From Faucicola sp902506225 (GTDB taxonomy: Bacteria > Pseudomonadota > Gammaproteobacteria > Pseudomonadales > Moraxellaceae): a stretch of DNA of 64,000 nucleotides. A program made the position numbers and the translations under genes. The notes below the pieces were generated by a model that was not told the DNA's origin, did no database searches, and saw nothing but the letters and a program-made list of their open reading frames with translations. Each line of letters starts with the position of its first letter. The stretch's first letter is position 1. Positions 23,588 to 31,768 of this stretch are shown here, piece by piece. The stretch lies in assembly GCA_902506225.1 (NCBI GenBank), contig LR733345.1, positions 1,488,001 to 1,552,000 on the forward strand, written 5' to 3'.

Positions 23588-25822
23588 ATGTTTGAAAAAG
23601 TGTGTTTTATTGGGCTAGGGCTCATCGGCGCAAGTCTGGCACAAGCCATGCGTGATAAAAAATTGGCCAAATTAATTGTGGCGGTCAGCCGTTCACAATC
23701 AACCATTGACAAAGGTATCAACTACGGACTGCTTGATGCAGGATTTGATGATGCTACGCTTGCGGTGCAAGGGTCAGACTTGGTAGTGATAGCTACGCCG
23801 GTACAGGCGGTCAAAAAGATTTTTGAACAAATCAAACCCATCATTACCGATAAAACCATTATCATGGATGTGGGCAGTACCAAAGGCAATATCATTGCAG
23901 ACGCCAGCGCAGTGTTTGGTGAGGATATGCCCAAAGGTTTTGTGCCTGCCCATCCGATTGCCGGCGCAGAAAAATCAGGGATTGATGCGCGTAATGCCAA
24001 ACTATTTGATAACCATAAAATTATCTTAACGCCGCTAGATACCACCAGCAAACAAGCGGTTAAAAAAGTGATTGCACTATGGGAGCAGACTGGCGCAGAA
24101 GTGGTAACCATGTCAGCGGATTATCATGATAAGGTGCTCGCGCGTACCAGTCATTTACCCCACTTACTCGCCTACAATCTAGTCGCGCAACTAGCCAAGC
24201 ACAACGACAATATGGATATTTTTCGTTTCGCGGCGGGTGGGTTTCGGGATTTTACCCGTATCGCCGCCAGCGACCCAACCATGTGGCATGATATTTTTTA
24301 TGCCAATAAAACCGCGCTACTCGATGCCATTGATGAATTTAGTGAGCAATTAAGCCAGTTGAAAGCAATTATTGAAACCAATGATTCTGAGCGGATGCTG
24401 GGTGTATTAACCCAAGCCCAAGCCGCCCGACAACATTTTGGACATATGTTAAATAAAACGCCTTATTTGGAAAAACAAGCCATGAAGCAAACTTACGTTA
24501 TCGCCCCAGCCCAACAATTTGAAGGCAGTCACACCGTCGCAGGTGACAAGTCTATCTCTCACCGTTCAATTATGTTTGGTTCGTTAGCCAAAGGGACTAC
24601 CACGGTAACAGGGTTTTTGGAAGGTGAAGACGCACTCGCTACTTTGCAGGCCTTTCGCGATATGGGCGTAGTGATTGAAGGTCCTAATCAGGGCAGGGTA
24701 GTGATTCATGGGGTTGGATTACATGGGTTAAAACCCTCGCATGATCCATTATACATGGGTAATTCAGGCACCAGTATGCGCTTGTTATCAGGTATTTTAT
24801 CGGCACAAAAATTTGATTCGGTGATGACGGGCGACCCGAGTTTATCCAAACGTCCCATGGAACGCGTCGCCAAGCCTCTGCGTGATATGGGTGCCAAAAT
24901 CCAAACCACGGGCGAAAAAGGCACGCCGCCGATTAGCATCACCGGCAATCAAACTTTAACAGGTATCAGCTATGAAATGCCGATGGCATCAGCACAGGTC
25001 AAATCGTGTTTGCTGTTAGCAGGGCTATGGGCACAAGGTACTACCACAGTGATTGAGCCAGAAGTGACGCGCGATCACACCGAGCGCATGCTGACGGCAT
25101 TTGGTTATCCTGTGACAGTGTCAAAAGTGCACAATGGCAATCAAATTAGTGTGACAGGGGGCGGCGAATTAACGGCATGTGATATCGCAGTGCCTGCTGA
25201 TATCTCATCTGCGGCATTTTTTATGGTGGCAGGCGCCATCGCCCAACAAGGCAATGTGACCATCAACAAAGTGGGCATCAATCCCACGCGCACCGGCGTG
25301 ATTGATATCTTAAAGCTGATGGGCGCTGATTTGACATTGACCAATGAAACCACCGTCGGCGGTGAGCCAGTTGCCGATATCGTGGTGAAATCTTCAAAGT
25401 TGCAAGGTATTGAGATGCCTGAGCACTTGGTGCCACTCGCCATTGATGAATTCCCTGTGCTGTTTGTGGCAGCAAGTTGTGCCACGGGTAAAACCGTGCT
25501 ACATGGCGCAGCTGAACTGCGCGTTAAAGAATCTGACCGTATTCAAGTCATGGCAGATGGGCTAAAAACCTTAGGAATTGCATGTACTGTACTCGATGAT
25601 GGTATTGAAATTGAAGGTCGCGGTGATGTGGCACAGGTGTTTGGCGGTGGTGAGATTGAATGTCACCATGACCATCGCATTGCCATGAGTTTTACTGTGG
25701 CAAGTTTGCGCGCAAGTGATACGATTACTATTCATGGTACCGAAACGGTCAATACCAGCTTCCCCAACTTTGCTGAACTGGTCAATAGTGCAGGATTGCA
25801 AGTTAAAGTGGTGACTGACTAA
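23588..25822 (+). CDS. tyrA-aroA: Fused prephenate dehydrogenase/EPSP synthase (TyrA-AroA)
   Basis: This is a fusion of two aromatic-pathway enzymes. Residues 1 to about 298 are TyrA, which oxidises prephenate towards tyrosine (NAD motif IGLGLIGASLAQAM, catalytic-region SHLPHLLAYN). Residues from about 299 are AroA, which makes EPSP from shikimate-3-phosphate and PEP (GDKSISHR, MTGDPSLSKRPMERV, AELRVKESDRIQVMADGL). The AroA part carries RDHTE, SAQVK and NPTR, motifs I recall for class II EPSP synthases. The residue aligned with the CP4 resistance alanine is Gly (GNSGT). The fusion is known in Acinetobacter and Pseudomonas. It starts next to the EamA stop and ends the operon. Confidence 0.95.
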   Translation: MFEKVCFIGLGLIGASLAQAMRDKKLAKLIVAVSRSQSTIDKGINYGLLDAGFDDATLAVQGSDLVVIATPVQAVKKIFEQIKPIITDKTIIMDVGSTKGNIIADASAVFGEDMPKGFVPAHPIAGAEKSGIDARNAKLFDNHKIILTPLDTTSKQAVKKVIALWEQTGAEVVTMSADYHDKVLARTSHLPHLLAYNLVAQLAKHNDNMDIFRFAAGGFRDFTRIAASDPTMWHDIFYANKTALLDAIDEFSEQLSQLKAIIETNDSERMLGVLTQAQAARQHFGHMLNKTPYLEKQAMKQTYVIAPAQQFEGSHTVAGDKSISHRSIMFGSLAKGTTTVTGFLEGEDALATLQAFRDMGVVIEGPNQGRVVIHGVGLHGLKPSHDPLYMGNSGTSMRLLSGILSAQKFDSVMTGDPSLSKRPMERVAKPLRDMGAKIQTTGEKGTPPISITGNQTLTGISYEMPMASAQVKSCLLLAGLWAQGTTTVIEPEVTRDHTERMLTAFGYPVTVSKVHNGNQISVTGGGELTACDIAVPADISSAAFFMVAGAIAQQGNVTINKVGINPTRTGVIDILKLMGADLTLTNETTVGGEPVADIVVKSSKLQGIEMPEHLVPLAIDEFPVLFVAASCATGKTVLHGAAELRVKESDRIQVMADGLKTLGIACTVLDDGIEIEGRGDVAQVFGGGEIECHHDHRIAMSFTVASLRASDTITIHGTETVNTSFPNFAELVNSAGLQVKVVTD

Positions 25823-25875
25823 ACCTAGGTGAGCTAAACTTGTATCACTTTCGCAAGTCTTTACATGGATGACAT

Positions 25876-25919
25876 GAAAACTAAGATAGACTATGACTTT
25901 CTTAGTTTTCGCTTTTTTA
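25876..25919 (+). terminator. Terminator after tyrA-aroA
   Basis: GAAAACTAAGA (25876-25886) pairs exactly with TCTTAGTTTTC (25900-25910), and a T-run follows at 25913-25918. It ends the pheA-hisC-EamA-tyrA-aroA operon, about 27 bases before rarD. Confidence 0.85.
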
Positions 25920-25946
25920 TAAAAAATAAAATTTATCGTTGTGTTA

Positions 25947-26915
25947 ATGAAAAATCAAATCCCCGAAAATCGAACCATTGATATCATCAATAGTGACATT
26001 CCGACCCGTGCCGTTGATATTACTGACCATGAAAAACCAACCGTAGTGACCACCCCCAAAGGCGTGTTGACCGCACTGGCGGCTTTTTTGATTTGGGGGT
26101 TTTTCCCGCTGTATTTTAAGCTACTCAAAGATTATGATGCGATTGAAATCATTGGGCATCGAATTATTTGGACGTTTGTCACGATTTTACTAATCATGAC
26201 AGTGACTAAAAACTGGCACTGGTTAAAAGTGATTCAAGCCAACCCAAAATGGCTACTTTATACTGCCGTTTCAGGGGCAATTATTTCGGTTAATTGGCTG
26301 GTGTACGTGTGGGCGGTCAATCATGATCAGATTTTGGAAGCCAGTTTAGGCTATTATATTGGTCCGTTGATGGGTATTTTACTATCGCTAGTGGTCATCA
26401 AAGAAAAACTGCGTCCTTTGCAATGGATGGCAGTGATTTTGGCAGCGATAGGCGTGGTGATTCAGCTGGTCGTGCTGGGTAAATTGCCGTGGGTATCGTT
26501 ATTGTTGGCGAGTAGCTTTTCTGTGTATGGTTTGATGCATCGCCATACCCCGCTTGACGCGCTGTCTGCGATGTTTATCGAAACGGCGCTATTGGTACCT
26601 ATCTTTATTGGCTGGTTTGCTATGCATGATGTTGCTAGTAGTCAGTTAGATTTTTGGCTGTCGCCATCAATTTTTTTATTGATGATTGCAGGGCCTGTGA
26701 CCTTGATACCTTTGCTCATGTTTAATAAAGCCACCAAAATGGTCAACTTTAGTTTATTGAGCTTTTTGAATTATTTGACCCCGTCCATGATTTTTTTATT
26801 GGCGATATTCTTGTATCATGAGCCTTTTAATATTTATAAATTGATTACCTTTGCCTTTATTTGGACAGGGTTGGTATTTTTTAGTTATGATTTAATCAAA
26901 CAGCGAAATACCTAA
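25947..26915 (+). CDS. rarD: RarD-type EamA transporter
   Basis: RarD is an inner-membrane DMT-superfamily protein with ten predicted helices; its substrate is not firmly known. Similarity to E. coli RarD runs through most of the protein (LAAFLIWGFFPLYFKLL, LVYVWAVNHDQILEASLGYYI, LLMFNKATK, FAFIWTGLVFF). About 45 hydrophilic residues precede the first helix. ATG 25947 is chosen (322 residues); a GTG at 25941 would add two, and neither has a clear ribosome site. folB begins 11 bases after its stop, so they are probably cotranscribed. Confidence 0.88.
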   Translation: MKNQIPENRTIDIINSDIPTRAVDITDHEKPTVVTTPKGVLTALAAFLIWGFFPLYFKLLKDYDAIEIIGHRIIWTFVTILLIMTVTKNWHWLKVIQANPKWLLYTAVSGAIISVNWLVYVWAVNHDQILEASLGYYIGPLMGILLSLVVIKEKLRPLQWMAVILAAIGVVIQLVVLGKLPWVSLLLASSFSVYGLMHRHTPLDALSAMFIETALLVPIFIGWFAMHDVASSQLDFWLSPSIFLLMIAGPVTLIPLLMFNKATKMVNFSLLSFLNYLTPSMIFLLAIFLYHEPFNIYKLITFAFIWTGLVFFSYDLIKQRNT

Positions 26916-26926
26916 CGAGAGTAAAA

Positions 26927-27454
26927 ATGACGACACCAGAAACTACCCAACAAACTAAGCTTGAAACGCCCCACAGCACCACGCAAGCTACTACACAAAA
27001 AATTATGCATGAATCACTGTATTCAGCGGCGGATGCCTTACATGCGATTGCAAACGAAAAGTCCAACAATCAGCCAATCAAACTGACAGGTCATTCAACA
27101 GATACGGTATTTGTGAAGGGTCTCAAAGTCGATGCCGTGATTGGCGTGTATGAGTGGGAGCAGCAAATAACCCAACCGTTGATTTTTGATATTGAAATGG
27201 TGGGCTGTCAATACCAAGCATCGCAGACTGATAATATTCAAGATGCTATCAATTATAAAAGTGTCAGTGAGCGCGTGGCTGAAGTGAGCATTGCCAACAA
27301 AGTCGCGTTGTTAGAGCGGTTAGCGCAATTGGTCGCTGAGATGATTTTGGCAGAATTTGCCCCAGAAAAAGTCACAGTGACGATTCATAAACCCACCGCC
27401 ATCAAACAAGCCGATAGTGTCGGGGTTAAAATTACCCGTTTTCAGCAAAATTAA
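26927..27454 (+). CDS. folB: Dihydroneopterin aldolase FolB
   Basis: FolB cleaves dihydroneopterin to 6-hydroxymethyldihydropterin in folate synthesis. The core begins near residue 61 (TVFVKGLKVDAVIGVYEWEQ, with the conserved Glu) and includes the lysine in IHKPTAI. The core is standard in length (about 115 residues). The preceding 60 residues are Thr/Gln-rich and low in complexity; ATG 26927 has GAGAG in front, while an internal ATG at 27005 could give a shorter extension. folK follows after about 40 bases. Confidence 0.9.
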   Translation: MTTPETTQQTKLETPHSTTQATTQKIMHESLYSAADALHAIANEKSNNQPIKLTGHSTDTVFVKGLKVDAVIGVYEWEQQITQPLIFDIEMVGCQYQASQTDNIQDAINYKSVSERVAEVSIANKVALLERLAQLVAEMILAEFAPEKVTVTIHKPTAIKQADSVGVKITRFQQN

Positions 27455-27494
27455 TTAGCCTAAGCAAAAAATATGTTTATTTGAGCATTTGAGT

Positions 27495-28043
27495 ATGAGT
27501 GTACCACCGCGTGATGTCATAGTCATCGAAGCCTGTGTTTTGTCGTTAGCCAGTAATGTCAAACAACCTTATTATTTACAAAAAGCCAAAGACTGGCTGC
27601 AAAACTTTGGCACTCTGACCCTCAGTGCGATTCATACCAGTGAAGATATCTGTAGTGATAACAATTTAAACGACGATTTAAACAAGCAAACACCCAATAC
27701 ACTGGTTTATTTTAACCAAGTGGCTTATTTAGCATTTGCGCAGCCCATGGATTATTGGCAATGGCTAAAACTCACCAAAAAGTTTGAACAGCAACAAGAC
27801 AGACTTCTATACCAAAAACCCGCTGTCACTTTAGACATTGATATCATTGCGGTAAAATGCTTGCATCAAATTGAAAATATCGACAATAAACTCGATGAAA
27901 AAGGCAATCGATTCGTGCTATTTGCTAAATCAGCAAACCAGTGGTTAGGCATCCGCCGTCGTTTTCCACTAGCTTGTTATGACCAAGTAGGAATAGTGGA
28001 TTTATCAAAAAATATTGATTTGTCCTTTATCCGAAGTTTTTAA
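27495..28043 (+). CDS. folK: Divergent FolK-like hydroxymethyldihydropterin pyrophosphokinase
   Basis: FolK normally transfers pyrophosphate from ATP to 6-hydroxymethyldihydropterin. The family resemblance is partial: SLASNV stands for the usual xGSN, YFNQVAYL for the FxNxV segment, and TLDIDI keeps the two metal-binding aspartates (usual TLDLDI). The arginines of the usual RxxRWGPR segment before it are mostly missing, and the C-terminal HP region is altered. The position after folB supports the assignment. It could be a divergent enzyme or one losing activity. ATG 27495 is used. Its end overlaps the pilR end by four bases, convergently. Confidence 0.65.
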   Translation: MSVPPRDVIVIEACVLSLASNVKQPYYLQKAKDWLQNFGTLTLSAIHTSEDICSDNNLNDDLNKQTPNTLVYFNQVAYLAFAQPMDYWQWLKLTKKFEQQQDRLLYQKPAVTLDIDIIAVKCLHQIENIDNKLDEKGNRFVLFAKSANQWLGIRRRFPLACYDQVGIVDLSKNIDLSFIRSF

Positions 28044-29740
28044 TCCTCATCGCTGTCACTATTACTATCACTGCCACTGTCAATGCCCAATTTTTTCATA
28101 CGGTAGCGCAGTGAGCGAAACGTTGTATTTAACAGTTTAGCAGCTTGGGTGCGATTCCAACCACTGTGGTTGAGCGCTGCGATAATGACTTTGCGTTCTT
28201 GATTCATCAAATATTCTTCCAGCCCTTCTTCAGGCAGTTGACCTTCCTCAGCAGGGGGGTGGGCTAGATTGGGCGGATTGATACCCCCTATCGGCGCATC
28301 TAAAGTTAACGCTTCACAGGTTAATGCTTCATGGTTGGATTGGGTCGGTGTGGGCGTAAGTTGAATATTGGGTTTGACTTTATAACCACTTGCAAACAAG
28401 TTGCTGCTATAGGAAGTATTGATGAGGCTGCTGGAAGCGGATTTAGCTTCAGCTAAGGGCGCAACTTTTGGCGTGCTCGGTTGACTCGGTGTTGATAACA
28501 CGGAGTGATTGGGGGTTTCTGTGATTTCATGAGTTTTTTGGATTTCATGGATTCTATGAGTGTCAGGTGGTAAGTTGGCGGCTGATAATGGCAAATTCAA
28601 ATGATGGGCTTCAATCACATTACCATCAGCTAGGGTAATCGCGCGCTCTAAGATATTTCTTAATTCACGTACGTTGCCTGCAAAGTGATGGTTTACCAAT
28701 TGAACAGCGGCTTCATTTGATAGTGTCGGTGGCTGTGCTAGTCCCCAATCTTCTGCAATCAAAGAGATAAAATGATTGGCTAACAGTAAAATATCATCAC
28801 GCCGTTCATTGAGACTGGGTAATTTTACTTCAATCACGTTGATGCGATAATATAAATCTTGTCTAAATTCACCCGTTTCGACAAGCTTAGCCAAATTTTT
28901 ATGGGTAGCGGATAAAAGGCGCACATCCACGGCAATCTCTTGGGTGCTACCAATTGGGCGGATTTTCTTTTCTTGTATCGCGCGTAATAATTTGACTTGC
29001 ATGGAAATTGGCAAATCCGCTACTTCATCCAAAAATAGCGTGCCGCCATTTGCTTGTTGGAATAACCCTTCTTTGTCTGCGGCAGCCCCAGTAAAGCTGC
29101 CTTTTTTGTGCCCAAAGAACTCGCTTTCCATCAACTCTGATGGGATGGCGCCGCAGTTAACAGGCACAAAATTGGCAGAGCAGCGCGGGCTTAAATCATG
29201 AATAAGCTTGGCAACGACTTCTTTACCGGTGCCCGATTCTCCCCACAAAAATACGGGCGCTTGGCTACGCGCCAATTTTTGGATGGTGGTTTTGAGCTGG
29301 GCAATGGCGTTAGATTGTCCGATTAGGCGACTGCTAAAAGGATCATAGACTTCTTTACAATTAAGGTTATTGGCATTTTCTGCCACCTTTAAGGCGTTTT
29401 CGACCAGTTGGCGCAGCCGTGATAGCTCAAGTGGCTTGTTGACAAAATCAAAGGCGCCCAATTTTAACGCTTCAATCGCCAAATCCATACTACCGTGAGC
29501 GGTAATCACTGCCACAGGGGTTTTGGCATAATTTTTACTGATAAATTTAACGATATCTAGTCCTGTCCCATCTGGAAGTTTGAGATCGGTTAAGCAAAAG
29601 TCAAAAATATATTCACTAAGATGGCTGATGCCAGTGGCATAGTCATAGGCGACTTTGGATTCAATGCCCATTTTTTTGAGTGTCATCTGCATCAAGCGAC
29701 ACAAATCTACTTCATCATCAATAATCAGCGCTAATGCCAT
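28040..29740 (-). CDS. pilR: Sigma-54-dependent response regulator, PilR-type
   Basis: This is an NtrC-family activator of sigma-54 promoters; in Pseudomonas, PilR with the sensor PilS controls pilin expression. An N-terminal receiver domain has DDE near residue 8, the phosphoacceptor in FDFCLTDLKLPDG and the lysine in VNKP. The AAA+ domain has Walker A GESGTGKE, the sigma-54 contact GSFTGA and LFLDEVADLP. A Fis-type helix-turn-helix ends the protein (WNRTQAAKLLNTTFRSLRYR). A long Ser/Thr/Pro linker lies before it, and an acidic Ser/Asp tail follows. No sensor kinase is adjacent in the window. The name pilR is by similarity. Confidence 0.82.
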   Translation of the reverse strand: MALALIIDDEVDLCRLMQMTLKKMGIESKVAYDYATGISHLSEYIFDFCLTDLKLPDGTGLDIVKFISKNYAKTPVAVITAHGSMDLAIEALKLGAFDFVNKPLELSRLRQLVENALKVAENANNLNCKEVYDPFSSRLIGQSNAIAQLKTTIQKLARSQAPVFLWGESGTGKEVVAKLIHDLSPRCSANFVPVNCGAIPSELMESEFFGHKKGSFTGAAADKEGLFQQANGGTLFLDEVADLPISMQVKLLRAIQEKKIRPIGSTQEIAVDVRLLSATHKNLAKLVETGEFRQDLYYRINVIEVKLPSLNERRDDILLLANHFISLIAEDWGLAQPPTLSNEAAVQLVNHHFAGNVRELRNILERAITLADGNVIEAHHLNLPLSAANLPPDTHRIHEIQKTHEITETPNHSVLSTPSQPSTPKVAPLAEAKSASSSLINTSYSSNLFASGYKVKPNIQLTPTPTQSNHEALTCEALTLDAPIGGINPPNLAHPPAEEGQLPEEGLEEYLMNQERKVIIAALNHSGWNRTQAAKLLNTTFRSLRYRMKKLGIDSGSDSNSDSDED

Positions 29741-29861
29741 ACAGATGCAACACCTTTAACACAAAATAATTTGAGGGGATTATAACACTTCGCTTGTTTT
29801 ATCGTCAGTAAGCTATGGCAAACAAGCTAGTGCAACGTTATGGCGGGCTAAATTATCATAG

Positions 29862-29909
29862 CCCAGTCACTTGCTAGCCCACTTATTTGCTAGCAAAGTC
29901 ACTTGCTAG
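29862..29909. repeat. 16-bp tandem array (3 copies) at the end of the Kazal-like gene
   Basis: Units 29862-29877, 29878-29893 and 29894-29909 share the core cttgctag or tttgctag. The outer two agree at 14 of 16 bases. The stop codon of the minus-strand gene (29899-29901) is inside the third unit, so the gene's last codons are repeated downstream. Confidence 0.75.
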
Positions 29910-30180
29910 TCTCTGACCCACAAGCACCCTTGGTAATACTTATGGCATTGTTCGGAGCATTAACGCTATTATTTGCCATACAAGCGTTGCCATAGGTTTG
30001 ATAGCGGACGATGCCATTATTGACAGTTTTGACGCACACAGGATCATATTGCATGGTGCACATCATCTCAGGTTTCTTAATTGGCTGAGGCATAGGTTTG
30101 GGGTTTTGCTGAGCTGGGCTAACAGCTTGGCAGCCAAATAAACTTAATGAGAAACAGAGTGGGGTAAAAAACTTGAACAT
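29899..30180 (-). CDS. Small lipoprotein with Kazal-like domain
   Basis: This 93-residue protein has a type II signal peptide with lipobox LSLFGC (Cys17 lipidated), then a Pro/Lys linker. A Kazal-like domain covers about residues 41-87, with four cysteines (41, 49, 67, 87) and the motif YDPVCV followed by TYGNAC. Kazal domains often inhibit serine proteases; bacterial four-cysteine versions are common and mostly untested. It would sit in the periplasm or on the outer membrane. It has no clear operon partner; pilR lies downstream. Protease inhibition is inference. Confidence 0.75.
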   Translation of the reverse strand: MFKFFTPLCFSLSLFGCQAVSPAQQNPKPMPQPIKKPEMMCTMQYDPVCVKTVNNGIVRYQTYGNACMANNSVNAPNNAISITKGACGSETSK

Positions 30181-30406
30181 AGCATTTCCTTATTGTGTTC
30201 AGTAGGTGATATAGAGGTGATACAAGTCGCACTGAGTATACCAAAACTCAGTGAAATCATCTTCAATAATAACCCGCTTGCCAAATTATTATTGCTATTC
30301 TCTGTTACCAAATTTTTAAAACGTAAACGGGTAAAGCCATGCGCCAGCCGCTGCACCCGTAATAAAGCAAGCCCCAAATCAACCTATCGCCAAGTACAGG
30401 GCTAAT

Positions 30407-30427
30407 GGTTAAAGGCTAAAGGTTAAA
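30407..30427. repeat. 7-bp tandem repeat, three copies
   Basis: ggttaaa, ggctaaa, ggttaaa lie in direct succession in the rnz upstream region. Confidence 0.6.
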
Positions 30428-30453
30428 AGTATGCATTGAAGTCATTGCTAATC

Positions 30454-30483
30454 TCCCAATCACAAGTATCCCAATCAAAAGTT
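30454..30483. repeat. 15-bp tandem duplication upstream of rnz
   Basis: Units 30454-30468 and 30469-30483 (tcccaatca, then aagt-like) agree at 13 of 15 bases. Confidence 0.65.
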
Positions 30484-30574
30484 GTTGTTAAACTTGTTAG
30501 CGCATTTTATAGTTAAATTTATGAAAAATTCAATATAAAGAAAGATAGGTAATACGTTTGATAATGAGGCAATC

Positions 30575-31666
30575 ATGTTAACACTCACTTTTTTGGGCAC
30601 ATCAGCAGGGAGACCCACCAAACACCGCAACGTCACTGCGCTTGCTGTATCACTCATCAATTCTTATAGCAAAGCAAAAAACGTCCCTTGGATATTGGTG
30701 GACTGTGGAGAAGCCACCCAGCATCAACTACTCAAAACCCAGTTGTCTGTGATGCAGCTAGCGTTGATTTGTATCACCCATGTGCATGGCGATCACTGTT
30801 ATGGCTTGCCAGGGTTACTGGCTAGTATGGCGATGAGTGGTCGGACTATACCATTAACCTTAATTGCACCGATGGCAATTGGTAAATTGCTAGATGCGTT
30901 GACTATTACCACCGAATTATACTTTTCATTTGAGATTGAGTTTATTGCACTAGAAACCCTAAAAATAGAAAGCTTAAGAAAGGAAAGCTTAACGATACAA
31001 AATGCGGAAGTTCAATTTGAACCGATTATTTTGGATATAGGCGATGGCGAGCAAATCACCATTGAACCGATTGCGCTATCGCATCGTGTGCCAAGCCATG
31101 CGTTTATGATTAGTCAGCAGTTAAGCTATACTGCCTTGGATAAAGAAAAGCTACTGGCAATGGATTTACCACCCAGTAAAATTTGGGGCAGTTTACAACA
31201 TGGCTATGATGTCACCTTAGACGATGGTCGAATGCTGAAGTCTACTGATTTTGCCTATCAGCAAATCGATACCACCCGTATTATTGTTGCCGGGGACAAT
31301 GACCGACCTGAGTTGTTAAAGGAAAAACTAGCAGATGTGGGTGTATTAGTACATGAAGCGACCTACACGCAAGCGATTGCGGACAAAGTCAGTCAGCGCG
31401 AGGACGGCTTTAATCCAATGCACTCTAGTGCGCTTCAAGTGGCGAGCGTGGCAGAATCGGTGAAGTTACCGAATTTGATTTTAACCCATTTCAGCGGGCG
31501 GTTTCAGGCGTTCGATAAGCCAGCGAGTAGCACACCCAATATGGGTCATATCCGTGTTGAGGTTGAGCAAGCGTATTCAGGCAACTGTTGGCTCGCCAAT
31601 GATTTTGATAGATTTGAGGTAGAGGGGATGACGGTGACACCGCTTGAGGCACTTACCAAGCTTTAG
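30575..31666 (+). CDS. rnz: Ribonuclease Z / RNase BN-type metallo-beta-lactamase nuclease
   Basis: This is a metallo-beta-lactamase-fold nuclease that processes tRNA 3' ends. The metal-binding motif THVHGDHCYG is near residues 67-76, the following AGDND supplies the bridging Asp, and THFSGRFQ near the C-terminus supplies a further His. The N-terminal TFLGTSAGRPTKHRN is typical of the family. At 363 residues it is longer than E. coli RNase BN (305), with an insert near residues 115-155 (SLRKESLTIQ region). GAGG lies six bases before ATG 30575. It is convergent with the glycerophosphodiesterase gene and shares its terminator. Confidence 0.92.
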   Translation: MLTLTFLGTSAGRPTKHRNVTALAVSLINSYSKAKNVPWILVDCGEATQHQLLKTQLSVMQLALICITHVHGDHCYGLPGLLASMAMSGRTIPLTLIAPMAIGKLLDALTITTELYFSFEIEFIALETLKIESLRKESLTIQNAEVQFEPIILDIGDGEQITIEPIALSHRVPSHAFMISQQLSYTALDKEKLLAMDLPPSKIWGSLQHGYDVTLDDGRMLKSTDFAYQQIDTTRIIVAGDNDRPELLKEKLADVGVLVHEATYTQAIADKVSQREDGFNPMHSSALQVASVAESVKLPNLILTHFSGRFQAFDKPASSTPNMGHIRVEVEQAYSGNCWLANDFDRFEVEGMTVTPLEALTKL

Positions 31667-31713
31667 CAAGTTGGGCGTAGGCTACATACTTTTTGATAGT
31701 GAAACTGTCGTAT

Positions 31714-31747
31714 AAAAAAGACGTTACCAAATGGATAACGTCTTTTT
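31714..31747. terminator. Bidirectional terminator between rnz and glpQ
   Basis: AAAAAAGACGTTA and TAACGTCTTTTTT are exact complements around a nine-base loop. The A- and T-tracts on either side allow use by both convergent genes. Confidence 0.9.
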
Positions 31748-31768
31748 TGGTTTTAGATAAGTGGTTGT

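Larger units (their letters stand above)
30181..30574. other. Intergenic region between the Kazal-like gene and rnz
   Basis: This 394-base gap holds short open frames on both strands (about 70-77 codons) without recognisable domains or good ribosome sites. It also holds two tandem repeats (30407-30427 and 30454-30483). I see no tRNA or known RNA motif. Confidence 0.6.

Noticed and set aside
30193..30405. Open frames on both strands upstream of rnz
   Set aside because: They overlap each other, lack ribosome sites and recognisable domains, and lie between repeats.
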